From assembly GCA_030704615.1 (NCBI GenBank), contig CM060734.1, positions 9,984,001-10,048,000 on the forward strand: 64,000 nucleotides of DNA, written 5' to 3'. Of this stretch, positions 43,607 through 55,039 are shown one piece after another. The first letter of the stretch is position 1. Each line of letters starts with the position of its first letter. The position numbers were made by a program, and so were the translations under genes. The notes under the pieces are model-generated. The model worked only from the letters and a program-made list of their open reading frames with translations, searched no databases and was not told the origin of the DNA. This DNA is from Takakia lepidozioides. Lineage: Eukaryota; Streptophyta; Takakiopsida; Takakiales; Takakiaceae.

Positions 43607-44845
43607 CGGTGCAAGTTACTTCCTTGCCATTGTTGTGGGATACAATGGAGGAGATGTATGGAGCTACGAAGGGGCCACGGAGGTACTCTGGAGCAGTGAG
43701 CACCATTGAGCTAGACGAATTTATCCAAGAGTTTGATAGTTGGTGTGACTTGCAGCAAATGCGCAATCCACAACTGTTTATGTCTTTCATGGCATGGAAG
43801 GGACTGTTTCAGTACCTTGAGGGGCCGCCCATGGATGATTACCATGAATTTAAGCGGGGGCATGAGGTTGAGATCGAGGAGTGGATGATGTACTGGTCAC
43901 CCGACTATGTCTCCATCATTAAAGGCACAAGGGCAGTAGCTACACCGGCAGCTACACCGGCAGCTTCAACAAGCAGCAGTGGGACTAGTGGTATCGTAGC
44001 TACGACGTCCATCCAAGCCACTGCCGCACCAGCACCAGTACCCGTGTCTGCCTTCAATCCTTCTTCGAAGAGTTGAGAGGAAATTACCAAGGGGTGAGGA
44101 CAGAGAAGTTGCGAAGCTTGCAAAAGTTCCAATGGAAGCATACTGAGAGCTTGAGGGAGGCTTTCACTCGCATGAGGCGCTTGATAAATGTAACCCAAGG
44201 GGTTACGGAAACTCAGGCAGTCCAATTCTGGTATGGGATATTGGACAAGGAGCTGAGGAGAAGGATGCGGGATGCGACTTTCCTACAAGCGGCCCAACCC
44301 ACCTCGCAAATGTGGTTTTTGCTGGCACAGAGCGGGAGATAGAGCTCAACATGGTGGAGAAAAGAACGAGTGGTTATGGGTGGGATTGACTAAGAGACAC
44401 CAAAGGGGTAGTGATGCTCCTAACAAACCACTACACCAACGTGCTCAAAGCAACAAGGGGGCTTAGGCGAAGCCTAGGGAAAGACATAAAGATCTCAAAT
44501 GCAGGGATCTCTCCCTTCATTTGCAGGCCAGCAATAAGCGGGTGTAGTGTGTTGGACATGTGGAGGACCCCATGTCAAGAAGGATTGCCCAGAGGGAAAC
44601 AAAGGCCAGCACAGACACAACCAACACAGTTGCAGTGTGGGCATTGTGGCAAGTATGGGCATGGAAAAATCCAATGTTATGACTTGCACCCTAAGCTACG
44701 GCCAGGCCAGTTCCAACGTCCGGAACAATGGTGGCCGGAGGCGAGGAATTACTTGCAACACGGTGATTTCATCTCTGAAGCTGAAGATCGAATGTCAAGG
44801 TTCATCTTACTCGTAACCAGCATCGCCTCTGCTTCTAACAACTAA
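43607..44845 (+). pseudogene. Retrotransposon gag with CCHC zinc knuckles (family F3 type)
   Basis: Frame 43609-44073: EEMYGATKGPRRYSGAVS, FIQEFDSWCDLQQ, GLFQYLEGPPMDDYHEF, then an Ala/Thr/Ser-rich linker. After a shift, 44073-44340 reads LRSLQKFQWKHTESLREAFT and VQFWYGILDKELRRRMRDAT, typical of plant gypsy gag. Two zinc knuckles follow in different frames: CWTCGGPHVKKDC at about 44550 and CGHCGKYGHGKIQC at about 44637-44677. At least three frame changes break it. No protease follows. It starts shortly after the element D LTR but in an unrelated element. Confidence 0.8.
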
Positions 44846-45300
44846 GAGCTCCACAGTGCTCCTTGCATAACAACCTGGTTTCTCTTATTTTCAAGCAAAA
44901 GCCACAAGTGCTACAACTAACTCATATCTGGCACTCACAGATACGAGCTCATATTTTTCGAGTGATAAATAAGAAAAATACAAGCTCTCTCGAGCTCACA
45001 AACTTTACACATAAAATCATCATTCATATAAAGTCAAGCCAAGTACACCCCATGCTATGGGGAATCCATACTACGACGCCATAGCTAAGCGCGGTGAGAC
45101 TCAACCGTGCTTGCCGTGAAGATAACCACTCCAAGGCCCAAATCTGCCTTGACCCCTGGATTGACACTTGGGCCGGTCCCAAATGTCAATATGTAAAAGC
45201 TAACTATTTCCTAACTAGTTTCACACTAGTGGTGAAATAACTTGACACCCCCAATACTGCAATACAATATAGCTACCAAACATACCACTGATCAGCCCTG
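44846..45300. other. No gene recognised
   Basis: Spacer between the gag remnant and the C-rich LINE. Confidence 0.5.
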
Positions 45301-46289
45301 GTGGACTGCCAAGCCTCAAGACCTCACCACACCCTTGGAAACTCTACACCAATCTGCCCCCTAGCGCAGCCTGTCATACCCGCCTCCTGCATGTCACAAC
45401 AAGCAATCCCCCAACACCCCATGCTACAGTTCCCACTCTACCCCCACTTCACGAATCGTACAACCAGATCCAGCCTGCCTTCTTATCTCATAGCCACTTA
45501 CTACACCCCTTCCATGGATACCCACTCCTATGACAGCAACAAGAACCCCATCAAAGACAATTCTCTTTCCACCATTAAACATCCGATCCACATCTATACA
45601 TACCCACACTCCACCCAACCCAGTCCACATCCGTATCCTACCCTAGGCCCTAGGTGGCTTAACATCCAAACACCACACTATCTCCCCCACATTGATTATA
45701 AACTTCTCTGCCAAAATCCAAGCCTCATTAACGGTCAATGTCAGGGGAACTACTTCCCTCTGTTCCCTACCTTAAAAAACAACAGCTTCTGTCCCATCCC
45801 ATCAAAGCCCCACCCCGACACCACTTGCTCACCCCTTTTTCCCCGCCACCGGTACATTACGAAGCAACCGCACCACAACCCAAACCCACAATCCTTAATG
45901 GCATCCTGCTATGCACCATAACAAATCCGCCGCTCGGCAATCACACCAGGCCCCCCACAGTTATGGACTCCTCCTCTCCGCGTTGCACAATCATACCCAG
46001 CCGCCACTTCACTGCTACTCAAAATTCCAGCCTCTATAGATACACCATACCAGCCAACACCCACCACAGTCTCTCCCTTAGCTGCCACCCTCACAGTCGC
46101 TCCCACCTCGCAACAGCTTCTCCTCTGCATTCCAATCATCCCTCCAGCTCCACATCAGTCTCTCCCCCCGCCTTCACACCTTCACAGACTCAGTCTGCTC
46201 ACCACTCTCTCAATCACTCCCAACACTTCCTCTCCAAAACTTCCCACCTCACACCCTCTCACTCCACTCCCCTACGCATGACTAGCTCA

Positions 46290-48360
46290 CGCTTAGATAG
46301 CATACATGAGAGGTCCATCACCTACCATAAACAGTCTCGCCCCATTGACAAACGAATCCACAGTCGGAATTCTCCTTCCAACTCGAGTCGTGCCCAGAGC
46401 CTCTCGATCAAAATGCAGCAACATCTTGACGAAGACGTCAGCAAGATGCACCTCTCGGATAAGCAATTCTTCGCCAACGCTGAAGTCTACAAGACGAGAT
46501 CAACACAGAAAGGAGCGTCATCCCACAATGAATGCCTCTGGCCATCATAACACCACAACTGGTCCAAGAAGTCCTTCCCACCGATTAGCACTATGCGTCC
46601 CGGCACAGCACACCATCAGCCCGCGACACAAGCGTCCCTCGAGAAACACCAACAATGAGGCGGGCAGCACCCACTCGGATCCAAAAAAATCAAGAGGAGC
46701 ATCCCCCCCAGGACCTGCTCAACTCATTGAAATCGCAAGTCAACCACGAGGCCCCTTCCTATGGATGGGATACCATGCGATGGAGCAATACGCAATCGAC
46801 ACTAAACTCCGCCACATTACAAAAACTCGCTCCACAACGGTACTTCAAGCCATGGGTCTTCAAAACTTGGAAATATACAAAATGCGCCATTGTCTCAAGG
46901 CCTACCCCCACGTCCCCCAACTTCTCTTTCCTGCAAAACGCTCGGATGGACGGGAGGGGCAACTATACCCTCTCACCCAGCTTCCAAAAGGGACTCCAAT
47001 CGACTCGGCCTCTGGCCTCTCCGCAACACCATACCACATGATCATGGTACGTTTTGACTCTGACACAGACATGCCCAAGGAGCAAGCCCTTTACAGAGCA
47101 TGCAAAAGATTCGAAGACATGAAAATACCGCTTGGCGACATCCTGTATGCTCCCATCACAGCCTACACCAAGCATGCAAGCAAGCTCTGGTCAGGGCTAT
47201 TGAAAGTTCCTCCATCCGGCCATCAATGGACTTGCTCTCCTGTGTGGCGACCGCGCCTTTGTCATGGAGATGGCAACCGGGGTGCAAGTTCAAGGCAAAA
47301 TTGAAAAGGCATTCGATTTACCTGCGTCACCCAAATACCTCTCTCTCTACCTTACCAGCGAATCTCTACTGGGCACTCTTGGACACAAGCTCACCAGACA
47401 TTTCATACAAGAGACTTACAAGCACGGAGATGAGTTCGAAATTCTCCACGTTCAAAAGCCAGGCCCGGAGAAAAAATTCTGCTTCCTCTACTTGGCTTCA
47501 GAAGATACCAAACATTGACTGCTCGTACATGGAGTCCGCATCAACGACAACCTCATCAAACCTCAGTTACGAATCAAACGGGCGAGCATGACAGGATGCA
47601 CAGTCAGACGCCAACTGCGGATGCTTTCCACAGTCTATTTGGCAAAGACAACATCGCCTAGCTACATTTCAACAAAGTCGCACTAACAGAAAACACCAAG
47701 CATACGGGTATGGTCCTAATCACATGCAAAAACCCTAGCATCTACACCCAGTGGTGCCACAAGCCCGACATTTTGGTTATTGACAGGCGAATCAAGTTTG
47801 AGCCCCACGCTCACAGCCTCAACGGCATCGCTCCACCGGCTAAGGAAATTCTAGATCGCCTGCGGGTTGCTAACATCAACCAGGCGCTCGCCGACACAGT
47901 TAACTCCATCACCATCCAGCCCAGCTCGGGCTCCAATCGCAACCATGAGCTCATGATGTCCGAGATCGACAAACGACTTGCGGACCACGCCATCACTATC
48001 CGCTGAGATATCAGAGGTGACATTTCAGCGCTGGAGACCAGGGTGGCCACCACCATTCAAACACACAGGAAATTCACCACACTTATTTGATTTCTCTGCA
48101 GGAGTCAATTGCACAGAACCTGGGAGCAAACTTGGCTAGTTTCTACAACCATGCCAACACGCTGTTGACCAAGCTACCTCCCCCTGCTAGTGTACCTACT
48201 CCCGCTGCAGGATACGAGGCAACCAATGAAGGGACTGTCGCCCATCCAGGACGCTACCCGTCAGCTCCCGTAGTTGAGCTCCAGCACATATCTCCTCCGA
48301 AATTCAACATAGCTGATTCTCCTCTGGCCCAGGCAGCCGCAGGCCCAACCATAAGCTGTT
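46290..48360 (+). pseudogene. LINE ORF1-like protein region
   Basis: Three overlapping frames: 46306-47304 (basic, Ser/Arg-rich N-terminus, then MGYHAMEQYAIDTKLRHI, YHMIMVRFDSDTDMPKEQAL and CKRFEDMKIPLGDILYAPIT), 47264-47515 (CGDRAFVMEMATGVQVQGKI, LGHKLTRHFIQETYKHGDEF) and 47710-48005 (LVIDRRIKFEPHAHSLNGIA, LMMSEIDKRLADHAITIR). Alternating beta/alpha segments of this sort, encoded just upstream of a LINE endonuclease, suggest a nucleic-acid-binding ORF1, but I recognise no exact domain. Broken by frameshifts near 47250 and 47520. Confidence 0.45.
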
Positions 48361-49074
48361 AGCCATGCCAGGCCACCACCCACGCATCACCAACGCCCCT
48401 GTACAGGGCCCTACTGCAGCAGCAAACAACGTCCCCAATGAGTGATCACGCAGCGCAATCGTCGACACCACACCAGGGACAACACCAACCTGTTTCGCCA
48501 ACCCACCACACTTCTTCATTTACACTTAGCACATGGATTGTTACTCTTTTCCTTGCTACTCTATGCATCTGCCATGTACACCTTTTTTCTTTAATGAAAC
48601 TCCACCACTTTACAGCTAACACACGGAGCTCCTCTGATATCACAGTACTCTACGCTCATACATCACGCACTTGGCCCCACTCCGCCCACCCTGCTCACCT
48701 TGCTTACTCCTCGAGTACCTGCTCGCTCAACCTGCACTGTACACCTTCAAGCTCGAGAGTCTCAGCCTTCCCCCGACACTACAAAACGGCTCTTCCCCCC
48801 TGGTACCAAGGTCCCACTCCCCCCAATCATGCGCTCGCACCACCAGCCATCCCACTACGCCACATAACCCCCCCCACAGGATGGTAAAGTCAAACCCCGC
48901 CACATGGCAACACCCGCCAGGCCCACCCCCCCTCATAACAAAAACACCCCGTACCAACCCTCGTCTCTGAACAACGCCTGACCCCCCTAGATCACTACGT
49001 ACCACTCAGCATACGCAAGCAAAAATATCCTCTACCCCCCAATACAAGCCATACCCAAGTTGCAAGGGAGCGCC

Positions 49075-50306
49075 TAGGGAATTCCAAAAAGGCCTCGATG
49101 TGAAATGCATCGCAATTCACTTGATCACCCCCTAAAAGTGCGCAATTCAATTCAATTGCAAGGGCAATTCAATTGAACTAACCCTAATTTGCAATTCAAT
49201 TGAATTGTCGGCACACGAATTGTCAACTCGTAATTCAATTGAATTGCAGTCAACAATTCAATTCAATTGTCAACTCGCAATTCAATTGAATCGCTAGTTG
49301 GCAATTCAATTGAATTGCTGACTACAATTCAATTGAATTGTAATCTATAATTTTTAAATTATTTTTGTATATAATATATATGTACATGTATATATTCAAA
49401 TTATATTTATACACATATAAGAGTATAAGCTAAAAATACATGTTGCCCGTCTATTCTTGCTGGCCCTCTTTCTTGTGCCCTTGAGGAAATTGTGGAGTTG
49501 TGAAGCCACCTCAGCGAGAAAGGGAGAGCCAGAGACGGAGACAAATCAGCAGCTTCCTGTGATTCACTGGCAAAAGAAACATGGCTGGCTCCGAAAAAAA
49601 CAGACAAAATCAAACCTGACAATTGATGAAAGGCTTCCCCTGCATCACCATGTAGTCCCCTAACACTAGTATCTGGCCCAGGACAAAGAAAACAAAAAAT
49701 ATGTTCATCTTGAGAATTATCAAAAATTTCGATACCCTTACAAAGGTATCATGTTGAAGTTGGGATGTGTGTTCTATAAAGTTTAATATATCAAACTCTT
49801 ACACGTTGATACTCTTACATTGGTATCATGTTTGGTATATGTACATAGCCATATATTGGCACCAACATCCACAAAGAGAGACAATCCCGCTTTTATAAGC
49901 GCTTCGTGACTTTCTCTCTCTCTCTCCCTCTCTCGCTCTCTCTTAGGTTTATCTTGGGCTCAAGCCTTACCACGGGCAAAGGATTGACAGACGGACAGCA
50001 AGAATACACGGGCAACATATATTTTTATCTTATACCTGTGTATGTATATATGTATAATTTAAATATATACATACATACATACATATATATATAATATACA
50101 GAAATAAGTTAAAAATTATAGATTACTATTCAATTGAATTGCCAACTAGCGATTCAATTGAATTGCGAGTTGACAATTCAATTGAATTGCAAATTAGGGT
50201 TAGTTCAATTGAATTGCCCTTGCAATTCAATTGAATTGCACACTTTTAGGGGGTGATCAAGTGAATTGTGTTGCATTGCACATCAAGGCCTTTTTGGAAT
50301 TCCCTA
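49075..50306. mobile_element. Complete foldback element, 1,232 bp
   Basis: TAGGGAATTCCAAAAAGGCC at the left end is inverted as GGCCTTTTTGGAATTCCCTA at 50287-50306. The inverted repeat continues imperfectly for about 300 bp or more, through GGTGATCAAGTGAATTG-type sequence, subterminal CAATTCAATTGAATTG palindromes (49140-49345 and 50128-50245) and AT-rich tracts. AGCGCC at 49069-49074 and 50307-50312 is a 6-bp target duplication. No transposase. The same family occurs at 1-1045. Confidence 0.9.
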
Positions 50307-51075
50307 AGCGCCACATCACGCAGCACCTACACATATGCCCACCCAGCCATCCTCAAATTTAGCCCAAAAACCAACACATGCGCCCCTGCCACATACACAC
50401 ACTCACATCTACGGCTACCTGCCCCCTACCCAGGGGCCCTCTCAAATTTAGCTGATACGTCTGAATATTTTGTTTTCCTCCCACCCAAGCTACACTGCAC
50501 TTCCCCCTACCATCTACCCTATGCTACCTCTATGCCCTACGTTGCCATTAACACCATCATCTACCCATGCTGCCTCCTACGGCTTCTTCCACCACCTCTA
50601 AGCACTTATACCCGTCAACCACCACCCACTTTTCATCCTCCATACATCCCATGTACATTCATCCAACGACCACCCTACACCCGCCACCTCCCCACCATAC
50701 ATCATCCCATATCCCTGCCCGCCAACCCATCACCCTCTTGTCCCACCCACCTCACTAGCGCCACTGGGCCCCAGAAATTAGAAGCCGAGCGCGCAACACG
50801 GTCCTTCGCAACATACGGGAATCTCTCACAACTGCATTTGGTGGATTGAGAGGCGGCCAAAATTTGCATCCGCAACAAAACAACTTCAAGCCCTACGCAC
50901 TCCTAACCCCACCACAGATTGCCACAATTCTACCCACTCAAAAGCTCCCCCACCCATACCCCTAAACGGTGTCACCCATCCCTCACACTCCCCTATACAT
51001 CTGCTAGGCACTGCACTCAATACCACAACCCGTACCCACCCAAGCTCTTTAATCCCTCTGTGCCACCTTCATACC

Positions 51076-51612
51076 TTGCCTCCTAATAACCACATGACGC
51101 ACAACTATTTTCCGTCACACGACCCCTATCCGCATGCACCCACGACCAACTCCACTGTTCCTCACCATACTGTCTTTTGTTATATATCTCAATGTCACTA
51201 TCACCATTCCCACCCCTCAAGTATATACATATACCGACCTCTCAACACCTACCTTATCACTCATTGCTCGCATGGTAGATATCACCAGAAACCTCTAGCA
51301 TCCAAACATTCAATTCACCACCCCCCCTCCCCTGTTTACTCCTTTAAACTTGCATGCGGGACACTTTCCCTTCTACAGTGTGGTGACGTCCACCCAAACC
51401 CAAGCCCCGCTACCATCACCAACATGATCAACATACTCCCCATATACCATCAAGACAGATATGAACTATACTTCCAGAAAGACACTATCTCACTCGTACC
51501 AGCATATCAACATCTCAGTGACCACTTCTCCCCTTTCTTGCCTCACCCCTCCACCAACATCCATAAACCCGCACACCCAAATCGCCACCTTTGGGCTCCC
51601 AGCCTGTCATAA
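51076..51612 (+). pseudogene. LINE ORF2 N-terminal region with GDVHPNPSP motif
   Basis: An open frame of 178 codons, His/Pro/Ser-rich, containing CGTLSLLQCGDVHPNPSP at about 51355-51408. Many LINEs have a GDVxxNPGP segment just before the endonuclease, and in some it resembles a 2A ribosome-skipping peptide. Here the Gly before the last Pro is Ser and the Glu is His. The frame ends at a TAA before the endonuclease part. Confidence 0.45.
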
Positions 51613-52137
51613 CCCTTCCCTAGTTAATGCCACCCAGAAACTTTGCATATACCCTCTACAACACCTCATCTTTTCACTAATCATAGTCATCTCCCCAATA
51701 CCCTCAATATGTGACGACTATTTAGAAGCCAACCGGACGTGCAGACATATGCTCACTACTGCAACAAATTCATAACCTACCTCCATTACCTCACAAATAC
51801 CTAGCACCCCCCCACTATCTGCACAACCTACACGAATCTCTCAACCTGATGCAAGCCAAGCCAGGGGAAGTCCATAAAAAACTAGGTGAACACGGCTCAC
51901 CCAACTGAAGCCACACACGAGTCCAACAACATTACCAACTCATTTCTCTCCGAACAAATTCTCACTGCCACCCTCCAGGCCAAGTCAGGCATACCCGGAT
52001 ATCAACCCCCACCCATGACAACACCACCTACCCTCTCAACCTGCCCACATAACCTCGCTAGTACAGTTCCCCCAGAACCTACTATATCCTCCAGCCCTGC
52101 ACACACCCATCCATCATAGAATGCACACTCACTCAAC

Positions 52138-52460
52138 ATAATAACTTGGAATGTAGGGTCATTTGACACAAGCATTCAAAGCCTAATCCATCTAACAGAC
52201 CACACACCCCCGCACATCCTCCTACTACAAGAAACCAAGCTTAACACACACAACCCAACCTCAGCACTATATCCTAGCCGGTGACTTCAACAGAGACATT
52301 GCCCTCATGGATCACACATACAATGGTACACATAATACCCCATCCTTAGCAAACCATGAATGGGCACAATTCACCCGAACACATCACCTCTGGTACATAC
52401 CCGCCGACCACCACTACTATAGGCAAGGGGGACTCAACTACTCCTCCTTAAGGGGGCTGC
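52138..52460 (+). pseudogene. LINE endonuclease (EEP family) remnant
   Basis: IITWNVGSFDTSIQSLIHLT and PHILLLQETKL (52138-52241) match the N-terminal WN and QE(T) motifs of apurinic-type LINE endonucleases. A different frame then gives YILAGDFNRDIALMD (52268-52312), the GDFN metal/phosphate motif, and RQGGLNYSSL. Over 100 codons expected between the two are missing, and the C-terminal SDH motif is absent. An internally deleted, frame-broken fragment. Confidence 0.75.
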
Positions 52461-52683
52461 TATTTCATGAGCGGCATGAGCATGAGCAGAAAAAAAAAAA
52501 GCATGAGCGGACAATTGTGTGTCCACGGAAATAGGGTTAGGAAGCACAGAAATAGGGTCATTCGAAGCTGGAATGTGGCACCACTGGACTCGTCATAGCA
52601 ATGAAATGTAACATTTTATTGCAAATTTTGTGGCAAGCCACATCTATACAAGTGTGTCCTAACTGTCATAGCCGGAATGGGCA
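52461..52683. other. Junction spacer
   Basis: Has a poly-A run (52490-52500) flanked by two GCATGAGC motifs (52478 and 52502). No gene. Confidence 0.5.
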
Positions 52684-53405
52684 CTACTCTCCTACACCCT
52701 CCGAGGAACTTGCCCCACCTTCCTCCTCATCCCCCTCATCCCCCCCATCCTCCGAGCTCTGAGATGCATCAGTTCCACTATGCCTCTCAAAAATACCGTC
52801 CTCTCCTTGGGGGACTGTCCACCTCACCTCCTGGGAATCTTCTGCCTCTTCTTCCCCACTTTCCTCAGCAGAATCCAAGACAAATCTACGAGCCTGACGG
52901 GCTCTAATAGCTGTTGCCTCCCTCATCCTTCATTTTCTTGAGGCTTGCCTCGTCTAAAATTTGTTGTACACGACTAGGTTCGGAAACCTCCTAATGGACA
53001 CCGAAGCAAGCCGGGCAGCATAAGTAGGAAGGATGTAGTCCCTTTCTGGACTCGGCATGAAATCCCCCCTGGCAAAAAAATGCACATTCCTCCTGCCCAT
53101 GAACTGCGGTGTAGACGTCCCTCTTGCAGTACTTGGCATCCTACAGTAAGAACAAATCCACTTCAAGAATGTCAATACCAGCAGAAGCAGAAAGGGTCTT
53201 TCAATGAAATAAGAGAGCGAAGGGAGGTGCCTCACGAAATTAGGAAGCAACTTACAATGCGACCACTCACTCGTAAACCGGGGGCTCCTCGGCCTCGATC
53301 CCAACTTGTACCTCTCCCTGCTCTTTCTCGGATTCTTCCTCATCCTCCGAGGATGCCTCTTCCTCTTTCGGTAGACGTTCAGCCGCTGCAAGTTTGGAGT
53401 TGTGG
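52684..53405 (-). pseudogene. 3' part of the methyltransferase-like gene, separated by element C
   Basis: Minus strand. It begins right at the target duplication and continues the reading frame of the other side of element C: SKLAAAERLPKEEEASSEDE, an acidic stretch (EEESEKEQGEVQVGIEAEE) to 53271, a GTGAGT...CTGTAG intron (53270-53151), then DAKYCKRDVYTAV or, in the other frame, MPSTARGTSTPQFMG. After a frame change near 52930 comes MREATAIRARQARRFVLD, an acidic Glu/Ser tail and a stop at 52684. The AAAERL helix after an Asp/Glu fits the end of motif I of a SAM-dependent methyltransferase. Cut off from its 5' half, this piece cannot make the original protein. Confidence 0.5.
53401..53405. repeat. 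Target-site duplication of element C, left copy (TGTGG)
   Basis: TGTGG directly before the LTR, matched at 60257-60261. Five bp is the usual size for Ty3/gypsy integration. Confidence 0.93.
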
Positions 53406-54134
53406 TGTCGCACACCTCAGTTCGGTAAACTCCCCTTCAAGTCATAGTTACTCGCTTTGATGCGCGCGCCTGACTCCCAACCTGGCGCCGGGGGCCAACT
53501 TGGAGTTTCGGCTGCTCACCGGGACATAACGGTCCCCTTCCGCTTCCCTCTAAAACCCTCCACCTATTTGGGACTAGGAGAATTCCCTTTGGTAGATGGC
53601 AGTCCGGAACAACTCCCCACTCTTTGGTCGCTTTCCGGCTCGCTCGCTTACTCACTAGTTTTTGGTCACCAACGGGCTTGCACCGTTCTCGGGGTTACTA
53701 CTCCCTATATATACTTCTGTAGCTGTCCGCGGGGGTTTCATAACCAGCCATGCCATTTTATGGCGAACCACCACGAAAACCCTCGACTCCGGTGGTGAGT
53801 CGCGGTGTGAGTCTTGGCCCACTCACCGCGGCCCCAATGGACCGTGATGAGTCCCAAGACTCCCCACGACTCCCACCTCGAGGTCTCCACCCCATGGTGA
53901 GTCCTATGCCACCCCCACTAAGTCCCACTAAGCTACCACCACCCCTTGTGGAGCCACCTCCACCGCAACCCGGTGTGCGGGGCTCCACCTAGTGAGCGCC
54001 TCCGCCTCCTTGAGTGCCTTGGGCACTCAAGGGTGCTTCAGCCCCCCATACCTATCGCTGGCCGCTGCCCCCACCACAGGGGCAGCCCCTCATGTGTCCC
54101 GACCCCCTGCCCTCAAGGCAAAGGGCCGCGACAC
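53406..54134 (-). repeat. 3' LTR of element C
   Basis: 729 bp, TGTCGC...GCGACA. TATA box at 53706-53713 in minus sense. Compared with the 5' LTR it shows about nine small length differences and very few substitutions (one clear: AACAACTCC against AACAGCTCC). Confidence 0.95.
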
Positions 54135-54149
54135 ACACCCCTACCAACA
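54135..54149 (-). other. Polypurine tract, element C
   Basis: Minus strand GTTGGTAGGGGTGTG adjoining the 3' LTR. Confidence 0.75.
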
Positions 54150-55039
54150 GGGAGTCGATGTCCTCATCGACTTGTCCATTTTGTAGAAACGAACATCCAA
54201 GTTGTGGCGTCCCACATCAAGGAGTTTGTTTCCGTACCATGGCGTCCCATGGCAAAGAACCAAACCCCACACTTGACTCCACTCTCCACTAGCTAGTTCG
54301 GCCGACTTCCTCCAAGTCCCGGCCAAGGGTGGAGCCTCTCCAGCTCCTCCCAGTGCACTCTTCTTGGCCTACTTCAAGGCCAAGGAACGATCCTCCCCGA
54401 GGATCGAATCGCCTTACTGCAACAACATTGCTTGCGATCGCTCATGATGCCGCTTTTGGCATCACCTTGAGCAAGGGTTCACCTGGAACCCTCTTTGACT
54501 AGGAAGATAACCTTGAACCAACCGTGCGCCCCAATCACTACAATTGGGTCCGCCTTGGAATGCTGGCCTGAGGTACGGGAACACGCCGAAGCCGCACTAC
54601 GACTTCGTCCCGAGGCTACACGATTATAGTACGTGAACGGAAGCACGTAGCTTCCGCGTTAGCCCGCACTACAAGGCAACCCCTCGGTAGCGCAGTTATA
54701 GTACGCGCACGCGCCAGGTGCGCACTAGCACTTGAACTCCCAAATAAGGCGCAAGTTTCCTTGCCCCTTGGATGGGAGTCACCCGATTTCGGCACTGCGC
54801 AAACACACGATTAACCCAATTTACCTCTCCCACTTTTGTAAGCTAGCATGCATTCTACACACCAGCCAACCACACCATGCATCACCATTCCAAACACAAT
54901 AGGACGCACAATATTTGGAACCCATTTCCTTTATCAACAAATTTTTGTACAATACAAGTTTTTGCAATCGGATTCCTGAGCTAGCTAAACCGGGCTAAGC
55001 ATGCATTTCTTCCCCCACGCTCCAAGGTTGATGTCCCCA
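54150..55039 (-). other. 3' noncoding region of element C
   Basis: Conserved with 32515-33403 and 41705-42595 in elements B and D, without a shared open frame. Confidence 0.75.

Larger units (their letters stand above)
45301..52460 (+). mobile_element. LINE (non-LTR retrotransposon), decayed and split by a foldback element
   Basis: A plus-strand block of strong C-rich bias with an ORF1-like region (about 46300-48360), an N-terminal ORF2 GDVxxNPxP-type motif (about 51382-51408) and an endonuclease-like part (52138-52450). The foldback element 49075-50306 sits inside it with an AGCGCC duplication. No RT is found: sequence changes character at about 52460. Outer limits are estimates from composition. 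Confidence 0.65.

Noticed and set aside
45301-52140. Several separate Pro/His/Thr-rich protein genes on the plus strand
   Set aside because: The long frames reflect strong C-rich bias of one LINE; only the ORF1-like, GDV motif and endonuclease parts show recognisable patterns.
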